Shown piece after piece: positions 19,571 to 27,263 of a DNA stretch of 64,000 nt. This DNA comes from Grimontia indica (GTDB lineage Bacteria > Pseudomonadota > Gammaproteobacteria > Enterobacterales > Vibrionaceae): the NCBI RefSeq assembly GCF_000333895.2, contig NZ_ANFM02000012.1, forward strand, positions 184,069-248,068, written 5' to 3'. The notes beneath the pieces were generated by a model. The model was not told the origin of the DNA, did no database searches, and saw only the letters and a program-made list of their open reading frames with translations. Within the stretch, counting starts at the first letter, position 1, and every line of letters begins with the position of its first letter. Position numbers and translations under genes: made by a program.

Positions 19571-21230
19571 TGTTGCTGCTCGTTAACTGCCAGAATTTAA
19601 AAAAGTTATACCACTGCAAAGGGGCTTTGAGGGTGTAGTGCTCAAGGCGCTTTGCGTATTGATTGACCACTTCCTGAAGCGCTTCTTCACGCTTTCCGCG
19701 GGGCAGTCGAATTGGGTCATAAAACGGTTCAAAGTGCACATTGAAGTGCGGTGTTTGGCTTTGCTCATCACGAAGGCCAAACAACAAAAGAACAGGGGCT
19801 TTCAGCACCGACGCCAGCACGAAAGGCCCTTGTGGGAAAGGTGCAGGTTCGCCTAGGAAATCTGCCATGACCACGCGCCCTTCACGGGTCACCGACGTTC
19901 TGTCGCCGACAATGACGACCCATTCGCCATCATCAATTTTTTGCTGGAGCATGATGGCAGTTTCAGGGCCAAGGTTCGACACCGACATCAGGTTAACCGA
20001 AGCGTCAGCGTTCACTTCATCCATCACTGAATTGAACTGCTCAGCATGCTCAGTAAACACCAGCGCGTTGATTTTGACGCCTGAGTGACGACGACTGAGG
20101 GCGCGACAAAGCTCGATATTGCCAAGGTGGGAACCGATCAGCACTGCGCCGCGCTTGTCTTCCACCAGGTGATGAAAGTGTTCACCGCCGGTAATGGTGA
20201 GATTGGAAACGTCAAAGTCCCCTTTCCAGGCCGCGAGTTTATCCAGCATGGTTTCGCCAAAAGAGAGCAGGTGGTGGTAACTGCTTAGTGGCTTTTCACC
20301 GGTATAGGTGGCAACTCTTTGCAGGTAATCTTCAGAGGCTTCCCGCGCGACTTTGCCTGTTAACCAGTAGTAATACATCACAGGTTTCAGCATCAGGCTG
20401 AAAGCTTTTCTGCCCAACAGGCTGTATGTGGCCAGAAGTAATTTGATGCCCAGAATGGTGCCGCGTTCTTTTCTGGCGGACCAGTGCTGGCTGTTCCTCC
20501 GTTTCATTGCCAGCAATCGGGGGATTTTTGGCAACATGGAAAAGAACAGCAGGCTGTGCATTTTGCTGATGCGAACGTTGTCTTTAAACGCATCAAAGTG
20601 CGACAAGCCGTCTTCGGGATAAATCACTTTGGTGTCGATATACCGAATATCGCAGCCATCCCAGTAGAGGCGCACCATGATTTCGATGTCAAAGTCCATT
20701 CGTTTGCCAGGTGAAGACGCTTCAATCACTTTGAGTGTCTGGGCAAGCGGGTAGGCTCTGAATCCACACATGGAATCTTTGATGGTGGTCGACAGGGTTT
20801 CCAGCGTCACCCAGAAGTGGGTGATATAACGTCCGTACAATCGGGATTTGGGTACGGATTCATCGTAGATAGGTTTGCCGGAAATCAGGGAGTCTGGATG
20901 CGTTTGAGATTCTTCAATTAGCGCGGGTACCGCGGTGAGATCATGTTGTCCGTCAGCGTCGATTTGAAGTGCATGGGTGAAGCCCAGTATTTGCGCCTGC
21001 TTCAAGCCTGCCATCACTGCGCCGCCTTTGCCTTGGTTTTCTTCAAGGCGGTGAAGCGTCACGTCATCCTCCTGTGAGAGCGTATCCAGCACCGTTTTGG
21101 TGGGCTCTTCACTGCCGTCATCCACAATAACAATCGGCAGTTCAAACGCTTTTAGCGCATCGACCACAGCACCAATGGCGGCACCGTGGTTGTAGCAGGG
21201 AATGAGAAAGCAAGGTGAGTAATGGCTCAT
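19551..21230 (-). CDS. apeJ: Fused family 2 glycosyltransferase and LpxL-like acyltransferase ApeJ
   Basis: Two domains are visible in 559 residues. Residues 1-240 form a GT2 glycosyltransferase (DDGS at 37-40, DAD at 91-93, an N-terminal nucleotide-binding motif). Residues 260-559 form a lipid A biosynthesis-type acyltransferase with an HX4E motif (His368, Glu373 in SHLGNIE) and the VIVGDRTS segment. The fusion suggests that one protein both glycosylates and acylates a carrier, consistent with aryl polyenes being anchored to a lipid or glycolipid. It overlaps apeI by ATGA. Confidence 0.86.
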   Translation of the reverse strand: MSHYSPCFLIPCYNHGAAIGAVVDALKAFELPIVIVDDGSEEPTKTVLDTLSQEDDVTLHRLEENQGKGGAVMAGLKQAQILGFTHALQIDADGQHDLTAVPALIEESQTHPDSLISGKPIYDESVPKSRLYGRYITHFWVTLETLSTTIKDSMCGFRAYPLAQTLKVIEASSPGKRMDFDIEIMVRLYWDGCDIRYIDTKVIYPEDGLSHFDAFKDNVRISKMHSLLFFSMLPKIPRLLAMKRRNSQHWSARKERGTILGIKLLLATYSLLGRKAFSLMLKPVMYYYWLTGKVAREASEDYLQRVATYTGEKPLSSYHHLLSFGETMLDKLAAWKGDFDVSNLTITGGEHFHHLVEDKRGAVLIGSHLGNIELCRALSRRHSGVKINALVFTEHAEQFNSVMDEVNADASVNLMSVSNLGPETAIMLQQKIDDGEWVVIVGDRTSVTREGRVVMADFLGEPAPFPQGPFVLASVLKAPVLLLFGLRDEQSQTPHFNVHFEPFYDPIRLPRGKREEALQEVVNQYAKRLEHYTLKAPLQWYNFFKFWQLTSSNNDKSHG

Positions 21231-21577
21231 TTCGCCTCGCTGATTAAAACGCGACCTGAAGAATGGGCTCTATCGTTGGATTGGTAGCTGAAGTAGAGCT
21301 TTCGTTTCTCCGGATCCCACGTCAGCGTCAGGGTTACGACGGCTTCCGGCAGGATAGGGTCTTGAAACTTAATCACCTCCATGCCACCAAACTGACCATC
21401 AAGTGACAGATACTCTTCGGCGTAGCGTATGGCTAAATCGATTTGGGTGACGCCGGGCAGAATCGGAAACGTTGGGAAGTGGCCTTTGAAATCTTCCAGA
21501 CCACTATCAACCTTCAGTGTGAGGATCACGCTGTTGGCTTCGGTTTCTGCGTTGAGTAATGTGGGTTTGCGTTGCAT
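21227..21577 (-). CDS. apeI: ApeI family dehydratase
   Basis: This 116-residue single hotdog protein related to FabA/FabZ has the active-site segment FKGHFPTFPILPGVTQID, with the likely catalytic His at 33. In characterised aryl polyene pathways ApeI is a 3-hydroxyacyl-ACP dehydratase. It follows apeH after 30 bases and overlaps apeJ. Its small size is normal for this subfamily. Confidence 0.86.
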   Translation of the reverse strand: MQRKPTLLNAETEANSVILTLKVDSGLEDFKGHFPTFPILPGVTQIDLAIRYAEEYLSLDGQFGGMEVIKFQDPILPEAVVTLTLTWDPEKRKLYFSYQSNDRAHSSGRVLISEAK

Positions 21578-21607
21578 GTTTTTCCTGTAAGCGTTGTAGC
21601 TGTGCTG

Positions 21608-22969
21608 TTACTGCGTCCGGTTCAACAAGGCTTCAATGGCTTGCTGTTGACGTTTGCCCTGGCTGTTTTGAGGAATGGCGTCGACAAAGCGCCACTGTCG
21701 CGGGATGGCAATCGGCTCAAGCCACTCTCTGAGGCTTTGTCTCAACATCAGTTTAAATTTCCCAGCCCCTGTTTCAGCCAGCATCTTTTCACCTTCTGCA
21801 GACAATACTACTGCTGCGACAATGATTTGTCTTTCATCCTGCTGGTGGAGAATGCTGGCAGCATCCGTTATCCAATTGCTTTGGCAGAGTCGTTGTTCGA
21901 TTTCCGGCAAAGAGACCCGCTTTTCTTCAATCTTTACCACGCGGTCAGCACGACCTTTCAGCAGGAAGGTATGGTTGTCATAAAGCTCGCACAAATCTGC
22001 AGTCTGATACCAATGTTCAGGGGCGATGTAAGGGGAAAGCAGTTGCAGGCAGCCCACATCATCCAATTGAGCGCAGATGCCACTGAACAGATGCCATGGT
22101 GTGGTCTCAGTGGATTGCTGTCGAAAACCAATCCCGCCGGTTTCGGTGCTGCCATACACTTCGATGGGTAAGGCGCCGAGGCAAGACTGGCTGCTATGCG
22201 CCGCCGATATAGGAAGAGGCCCGCCGGAAGAAAATATCGCACGATATTGGCCGGATGAGGGTTCAATTATGCGTTTCAAGAGTGCAGGACTGCTGATCAA
22301 GACCGTCTGTTTATCTGCTTTTGCGACGACTTGTTCAGGGTAAACCAGATCGTGGTACTGGAAAGGACGCCCAGCTGAAAGTGGCCACAGCAGGCGGAAC
22401 AGCAAACCATAAATATGCTGGTGCGATACGGTGCTTTGAATATGAGTGCCTTCGAGCTCTGCTCCCCATTGCGCTTCAAGCTGGTTGAGCTCTTCCTGAA
22501 TCTGGAACAGTGATTTTTCTATCGCTTTCGGCTCGCCACTAGAACCTGATGTGTACAGTGTCAGCGCCAGACTATCAAAGGCTTCAAGTTTTAAACTAGA
22601 CGTACTGTGCGTGTCTGACAGAGGCAGTGATACCGATGCGATGTCGGCAGGCGCTGCTACACGGCTGTCATGCAAGATGGCGTTGAAATGGATTGAAAGC
22701 TCGGTTAAAGCGCCTGTCTGTAAATTCCCCGGTAGAACCAGAGATTTTCCTGCATGAGCACAGGCAAAAAATGCGGTGGCAAAGAGGTAGCTATCTTCAA
22801 AAGCCAGCGCCCACTTTTGCGCTGGTGATGCTTTTAATACTGAGGCGAGCTGTGCCACATCATCAGTAAATGCACCCCACTTTTTTCTACCACCGTCACC
22901 CAGAGCGACGGTCAAATCCGAGTCGCGCTCTGACAGACAGAGGGATGATAAGGGCGTAAAACGATTCAC
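21608..22969 (-). CDS. apeH: AMP-dependent acyl-ACP ligase ApeH
   Basis: This adenylate-forming enzyme of 453 residues begins at GTG 22969, which overlaps the apeG stop. The phosphate-binding loop TLYTSGSSGEPKA is at 138-150, the VYGSTETGGIGFR motif near 273, and a C-terminal VDAIPQNSQGKRQQ carries the conserved lysine. In the known pathway this enzyme activates the aryl acid starter and loads it on an ACP. It is shorter than classical acyl-CoA synthetases, as is normal for ApeH. Confidence 0.87.
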   Translation of the reverse strand: MNRFTPLSSLCLSERDSDLTVALGDGGRKKWGAFTDDVAQLASVLKASPAQKWALAFEDSYLFATAFFACAHAGKSLVLPGNLQTGALTELSIHFNAILHDSRVAAPADIASVSLPLSDTHSTSSLKLEAFDSLALTLYTSGSSGEPKAIEKSLFQIQEELNQLEAQWGAELEGTHIQSTVSHQHIYGLLFRLLWPLSAGRPFQYHDLVYPEQVVAKADKQTVLISSPALLKRIIEPSSGQYRAIFSSGGPLPISAAHSSQSCLGALPIEVYGSTETGGIGFRQQSTETTPWHLFSGICAQLDDVGCLQLLSPYIAPEHWYQTADLCELYDNHTFLLKGRADRVVKIEEKRVSLPEIEQRLCQSNWITDAASILHQQDERQIIVAAVVLSAEGEKMLAETGAGKFKLMLRQSLREWLEPIAIPRQWRFVDAIPQNSQGKRQQQAIEALLNRTQ

Positions 22970-23520
22970 GAAGCTCGCACCTTTTTCCTGACAATAAATT
23001 CGATACCAAAGAGTGCGCCGGCAGCGAGATAACTAAGTAAGCCGTTATATAGCGTCCAAATCTCCAGCGATATCAGGCAGGTTAGCCAGGCGATTGCGCC
23101 GTTCACCAGAAAAAACAGACACCAGACTTTGGTGACGTTGCGGGTGTATTTCACGCCAGAAGCAGGCAAATCAGGCTCCTGAAGGCGGGCAACCTGTTCG
23201 ATGATGCTCATTGGCTGGAAGAGGCTGGCGGCGAAGACGACAAACATGGTGGCGTTGACTGCGACAGGATAATAAAGAAACCAGTCATGTTGCTTGAAGA
23301 CATAGCTGAGAGTAACCAGCAGAAGGCCAATGATTCCTGTCGTCGTCGCGACATGTCTCAGCGGGCTATTTCCCAGCACCTTGCTGGAAGTCATCCGAAG
23401 CAAAAACAGGACGCCAAGCAACAACGCAACAGGGCCAACTCCTCCGTGCGAAATCCCGGCGTAAACCGCCAAGGGATAAGCGAGCAGGAGAAGGCCTGCC
23501 AGTGCGCTGAACTTTCGCAT
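22966..23520 (-). CDS. apeG: COG4648-type membrane protein ApeG
   Basis: This 184-residue protein is dominated by hydrophobic segments (about 5-50, 60-110 and 130-175), consistent with five or six membrane spans. It resembles the COG4648 family found in aryl polyene clusters. No catalytic motif is recognisable. It lies between the ACP genes and the ligase gene, so it may tether assembly at the membrane or move an intermediate; no function is shown by the sequence itself. Confidence 0.78.
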   Translation of the reverse strand: MRKFSALAGLLLLAYPLAVYAGISHGGVGPVALLLGVLFLLRMTSSKVLGNSPLRHVATTTGIIGLLLVTLSYVFKQHDWFLYYPVAVNATMFVVFAASLFQPMSIIEQVARLQEPDLPASGVKYTRNVTKVWCLFFLVNGAIAWLTCLISLEIWTLYNGLLSYLAAGALFGIEFIVRKKVRAS

Positions 23521-23521
23521 T

Positions 23522-23776
23522 TTAAGCTGCTAGCAAGTCTGCAACGGCATCTACAACGTCTTGTACAGAGCGTACAGACTTAAACTCTTCCGGTTTAATT
23601 TTCTTGCCGGTGGTATTTTGCAGATGAACAACCAGATCCACAGCATCAATACTGTCTAGATCAAGCTCTTCGTAAAGTTTGGCTTCAGGAATAATGTCGG
23701 CAGGATCCAGCTCAAATAATTCCACCAGAGCCTCACGAACTTGTTCGAATATTTCTGCTTTATTTACTTCTGTCAT
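23522..23776 (-). CDS. apeF: Acyl carrier protein ApeF
   Basis: This 84-residue ACP has the phosphopantetheine attachment Ser42 in the motif LDLDSIDAVDL. It is one of two ACPs in tandem. In the studied system the two have different jobs (starter or elongation carrier). It needs activation by a phosphopantetheinyl transferase; the only one in the window is acpS, just beyond the other end of the locus. Confidence 0.92.
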   Translation of the reverse strand: MTEVNKAEIFEQVREALVELFELDPADIIPEAKLYEELDLDSIDAVDLVVHLQNTTGKKIKPEEFKSVRSVQDVVDAVADLLAA

Positions 23777-23782
23777 TTTCTA

Positions 23783-24040
23783 TTACGCTTTGTTGGCCGA
23801 AATGAACTTCGCTAGATTTGCCACTGAGGAAAAATGCTCGCGAGTATTGCTGTCATCGGCATCAATGACCACGTTGTAAGCTTTTTTTATGGCCAGTCCA
23901 AGCTCAAGCGCGTCGATGGAATCTAAACCTAGCCCTTCCCCAAAAAGTGGCGCATCGGTATCAATATCTTCAACCGTCAGATCTTCGAGATTGAGTGCCT
24001 CAATGATCAGCTGCTTTATTTCATTGTGTAATGTGTCCAC
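23783..24040 (-). CDS. apeE: Acyl carrier protein ApeE
   Basis: This 85-residue ACP starts at GTG 24040, with Ser41 in the motif LGLDSIDALEL as the phosphopantetheine site. Its start lies 20 bases inside the end of apeD. Sequence divergence from ApeF (little similarity beyond the helix II motif) suggests that the pair are specialised and not a recent duplication. Confidence 0.91.
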   Translation of the reverse strand: MDTLHNEIKQLIIEALNLEDLTVEDIDTDAPLFGEGLGLDSIDALELGLAIKKAYNVVIDADDSNTREHFSSVANLAKFISANKA

Positions 24041-24839
24041 TGTAGCCTTCTATGTTTGTTTGCTGTTCAATTTTATTATTGTGTGGGAATAATTCCCTTT
24101 TGAGTCGTCTATTGAGGCGACGGGCTGCCGTCGCTTCTGCAATATCTGAATCGGTAAATTCACTCGCCGCTATCTTACCCTTCACCTCAACATGAAAAAA
24201 GGGGCGTACGTCCGGAACTTGGTACCACTTTTTCTCTTTCGTGAGAAAGCTAGGTGTAACAGTAATATGCACCAAGCGGATGTCGGTCTGGGTGCGGACA
24301 GCAATTTGAGATGCGCCGCGTTGCAGTGAAGATTCAACACCTGGTGTGGTTCGGGTGCCTTCCGGGAAAATAAGCAGGACATTGCCGTCGCTGAGTCGTT
24401 CAGCGCAGCGCCCGAGCAAGTCATCCGGGCTGTTGTTGGGGATGTATCCTGCCGCTTTGACAATGCCTTTCATAAAAGGGTTGTGCCAGATAGCGGATTT
24501 GACCAGACAGTCACACTGTGGGAGCTGGGAAGAGATCAACACGTAGTCAATCAAACTAGGGTGGTTGGCGAGGATGATGCAGTTACTGTCTTCGCGAAGA
24601 ATATCGCCACCGGTGATTTTGTAGTTAATCGCACCGGTGTATTTCATGGTTAGACAAAAAATGGTGAAGGTCTTTTGAATGATGCGTTGGACGCGGAGCT
24701 CTCTTTCTTTAGCGCTTTTCGCGCTGAACGTCATCAAAGGACAAACGATAAAGGTCAGAAATAGGCCACCCAGGCCGAACAGGCTGAAACAAAAGCCTGT
24801 TGCCAACACCCGCCACCATTTGCTGATTAATCGGAACAT
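24021..24839 (-). CDS. apeD: Acyltransferase of the PlsC type, ApeD
   Basis: This 272-residue membrane-associated acyltransferase has the HX4D motif at His93-Asp98 (NHPSLID) and the glycerol-phosphate-type FPEGTRT motif near 158. The N terminus contains a hydrophobic segment (about 12-40). PlsC relatives move acyl groups from ACP or CoA onto hydroxyls of lipids. Here it may acylate the pigment carrier. It overlaps apeC by 13 bases. Confidence 0.84.
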   Translation of the reverse strand: MFRLISKWWRVLATGFCFSLFGLGGLFLTFIVCPLMTFSAKSAKERELRVQRIIQKTFTIFCLTMKYTGAINYKITGGDILREDSNCIILANHPSLIDYVLISSQLPQCDCLVKSAIWHNPFMKGIVKAAGYIPNNSPDDLLGRCAERLSDGNVLLIFPEGTRTTPGVESSLQRGASQIAVRTQTDIRLVHITVTPSFLTKEKKWYQVPDVRPFFHVEVKGKIAASEFTDSDIAEATAARRLNRRLKRELFPHNNKIEQQTNIEGYSGHITQ

Positions 24840-25570
24840 TCAAAATCTCCTACCTGCCAAGACCAGTGCTGACGGGCACTTCGCATCTCAAAGTCAGCGT
24901 TTCTACCCAGCCACTGACGATAGAACTCCAGCGCTTGTGGCAAGGATGTAATGTCTGTATCTGAGCCCGATGATGAGCGCTGAACCTGAATTTGATTACC
25001 GGCTTGGAGTATTATTCCAATCGCATAAGGTGCCGTTGTATAGGGTTCGAACTGGGCGTAAATATCGGGTAGTGGCGCGTCGAAATCGACCACCAACACT
25101 TTCTTATCTGGGTGTTGATTGAGGTAAATGAAGGCTTCGATCAAGGCATAGTGAAATCCGTCAGCACCGCCCGCGAGAGATGTGACTGGGATAGGCTTTT
25201 TCGTCGCGATAGTGAATAAGCCTGCAGCGGTATTATGTACGGATTGCGAGAAAGCCGTGGGCGAAGCTGGCTCACCAGCCAGAATTTCCTGAAGCAACTG
25301 GACGGTTCTTTGAAGTTCACCATGACGGCTAGAAAAGACCGAATAGGCGATGTCCTCGTCAGCTGACAGTGTTGCCGCTACCTGCACCACAATTTTACTC
25401 AGCGGGCTCATGCGACGTCGCATCATTGCAGGGATGGCACTGGCTACAGGTGCTGTGGCATCTTCAGGCCACTGACATTGATCTTTCTGCCAAGCTGTCC
25501 AACTTTCAGGATTTTCTAACCCCGGCGACAAAGCATAAAGTCTCTGGATATTAAATTGAATACTGCTCAT
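24827..25570 (-). CDS. apeC: Ketosynthase-like chain length factor ApeC
   Basis: The start is taken at ATG 25570 (247 residues); the open frame extends 13 codons further to a TTG. The protein corresponds to about the N-terminal half of a ketosynthase. The position equivalent to the nucleophile reads SLAGGADGF, so there is no catalytic Cys. That fits a chain-length-factor subunit that pairs with ApeO. As the first gene of the 15.1-kb minus-strand operon, it should lie closest to the promoter; the ribosome binding site upstream of ATG is weak. Confidence 0.82.
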   Translation of the reverse strand: MSSIQFNIQRLYALSPGLENPESWTAWQKDQCQWPEDATAPVASAIPAMMRRRMSPLSKIVVQVAATLSADEDIAYSVFSSRHGELQRTVQLLQEILAGEPASPTAFSQSVHNTAAGLFTIATKKPIPVTSLAGGADGFHYALIEAFIYLNQHPDKKVLVVDFDAPLPDIYAQFEPYTTAPYAIGIILQAGNQIQVQRSSSGSDTDITSLPQALEFYRQWLGRNADFEMRSARQHWSWQVGDFECSD

Positions 25571-25725
25571 AGGTGGTGCTATAACATCCTTGATTATGTG
25601 GCTGATCAAGGTATTGAGTCCTTGAACAGTGTTTAATACTTCACTTGGCAGGAAGTCAGAACGCGATCATATCGCAATGGCTACATCACGCAACCAAGGA
25701 ATTAAAAACGAATAGGGAGTCAGTC
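25571..25725. promoter_or_regulatory. Divergent control region of the two ape transcription units
   Basis: This 155-base gap separates apeC (minus) from the lipoprotein gene (plus), so both promoters must lie here or just inside the genes. I find no convincing -10/-35 pair. A TTGATC/TGTTAT pair with 17 bases between can be read on the minus strand, but it sits too close to the apeC start to trust. No regulator gene is present in the locus. Confidence 0.5.
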
Positions 25726-26121
25726 GTGAACTTTAAAAAATATCTAGTTTTGTTGGCAATGGGTTTTGCTTTGGTGGGCTGTAATCGTGTTCAACCGATT
25801 AAAGAAGTGGTGGATGCTCCAGTTGCTTTTAATATCCCCGCAGCGTCAGTGAAACAGGCAATTATTGAATCAGGTATTGATCGTGGATGGATCATGACTG
25901 AAACCACCCCAGGCGTAATTCGTGGCGAATTATTCGTGCGTTCGCACCGCGCGGTTATCGATATCCCTTACAACGATAAAAGTTACTCCATCAATTATGT
26001 GGAATCAGAAAACCTGATGGAAAGCGGCGGTAAAATCCACCGTAATTACAACCGCTGGGTCAATAATTTAGATGTCGACATCCGCAAAAAACTGGCGGTA
26101 TTGGCGGCAGCTTCCCAGTAA
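25726..26121 (+). CDS. Small lipoprotein of unknown function, first gene of plus-strand ape arm
   Basis: I choose GTG 25726 because GGGAG lies at 25715-25719 and the product then begins with a lipoprotein signal, FKKYLVLLAMGFALVGC, with the acyl-accepting Cys at residue 19. The frame upstream is open but unsupported. The product is 131 residues, with no known motif that I recognise. Similar small lipoproteins are found beside aryl polyene clusters. Membership of the pathway is inferred from position; it could instead be a sorting or anchoring factor. Confidence 0.75.
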   Translation: MNFKKYLVLLAMGFALVGCNRVQPIKEVVDAPVAFNIPAASVKQAIIESGIDRGWIMTETTPGVIRGELFVRSHRAVIDIPYNDKSYSINYVESENLMESGGKIHRNYNRWVNNLDVDIRKKLAVLAAASQ

Positions 26122-26146
26122 AAACGTTTAAGTAGTAGGTTAAAGA

Positions 26147-27217
26147 GTGAATTCATTTCAAGCGGATCCTTATAACGCTTTGAATGCAAAAACTGAGGCG
26201 CAAAAGTTAGCTTTTGCGCCTATTGTTTTTCATGCGGCGCGAACCTTGCGGGATCTCGGTGTTTTAGCAGCATTGGACGATGCAGGTTCTCAGGGTTTGA
26301 ATGCGGCAGCGATTGCTGGAAAAACCGGTGTGTCTGAGTATGGCGTGAAGGTGTTGCTTGATATGGCCGTCAGTGCGCATATCGTGACGTGGCGATCGCC
26401 AAATTATGTGTTGGCGAATGTGGGGCATTTTCTGCTTTACGACGGAATGACCCGTGCCAATATGGATTTTACGGCGGACGTTTGTTATGCCGCGATGGCA
26501 CATCTGACAGAGTCGATTGAGACGGGGAGCCCTGCAGGGCTTAAAGAGTTGGGCCAGTGGAGCTCGATCTATGAAGGCCTCTCAACCCTGCCGGACAAAG
26601 CCAAGGAAAGCTGGTTCCAGTTTGATCACTTCTATTCCGATCGCTCATTCCCTTTGCTGCTTGAAAAAGTGTTTACTTCCAAACCGAAGAAGCTATTCGA
26701 TATCGGAGGCAACACCGGTAAATGGGCAACACAGTGCTGCAATTACGATGCAGACGTGGAAGTCACCATTATCGATCTGCCCCAGCAAATTGAAATGGCG
26801 CTGGAACAGGCCAAAGTAAATGGTCTGGAAGGGCGAATTAAAGGTCATCCATTCAATGCGCTGGATAACTCTCTTTCTCTGCCAGAAGGCGCAGACGTTT
26901 GGTGGATGAGTCAGTTCCTTGATTGTTTCTCGCCAATGGAAATCTTGAGTATTTTGCGCCGCGTCCGTCAGGCAATGTCTCCTGATGCAACGGTTTATAT
27001 TCTGGAGCTTTTCTGGGATGCGCAGAAATACGAAGCAGCTTCATACAGTTTGAATGCCACCTCGCTGTACTTTACGTGTTTGGCGAACGGAAATAGCCGT
27101 TTCTACCGCTGTGAAGAGTTTTTGCAGATTGTCGAAGAAGCTGGTTTTGAGGTTGCAGAGCAAACTGACAATATCGGCTTGGGGCATACCCTGTTAACAT
27201 TGAAAGCCCGTCTTTAA
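26147..27217 (+). CDS. SAM-dependent methyltransferase with N-terminal winged-helix domain
   Basis: It starts at GTG 26147 and has 356 residues. Residues 15-110 look like the dimerisation/winged-helix domain of O-methyltransferases. Motif I of the class I SAM fold reads LFDIGGNTGKW (about 183-193), followed by an acidic strand end (VTIIDLP). The His of the plant-type catalytic motif is replaced in the WMSQFLDCFS region, so an O-methyl transfer is not certain. It could methylate the aryl head group, which is methylated in known aryl polyenes. It lies between a lipoprotein gene and a halogenase-like gene. Confidence 0.8.
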   Translation: MNSFQADPYNALNAKTEAQKLAFAPIVFHAARTLRDLGVLAALDDAGSQGLNAAAIAGKTGVSEYGVKVLLDMAVSAHIVTWRSPNYVLANVGHFLLYDGMTRANMDFTADVCYAAMAHLTESIETGSPAGLKELGQWSSIYEGLSTLPDKAKESWFQFDHFYSDRSFPLLLEKVFTSKPKKLFDIGGNTGKWATQCCNYDADVEVTIIDLPQQIEMALEQAKVNGLEGRIKGHPFNALDNSLSLPEGADVWWMSQFLDCFSPMEILSILRRVRQAMSPDATVYILELFWDAQKYEAASYSLNATSLYFTCLANGNSRFYRCEEFLQIVEEAGFEVAEQTDNIGLGHTLLTLKARL

Positions 27218-27263
27218 CGGCGAATGTCGTTACCGTTTTGAAAAGTTGAAAGGAGTCCATTTC

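Noticed and set aside
25581..25609. TTGATC/TGTTAT promoter pair for apeC on the minus strand
   Set aside because: Spacing is ideal, but transcription would start within about five bases of the apeC ATG. It is more likely chance, unless the mRNA is leaderless.
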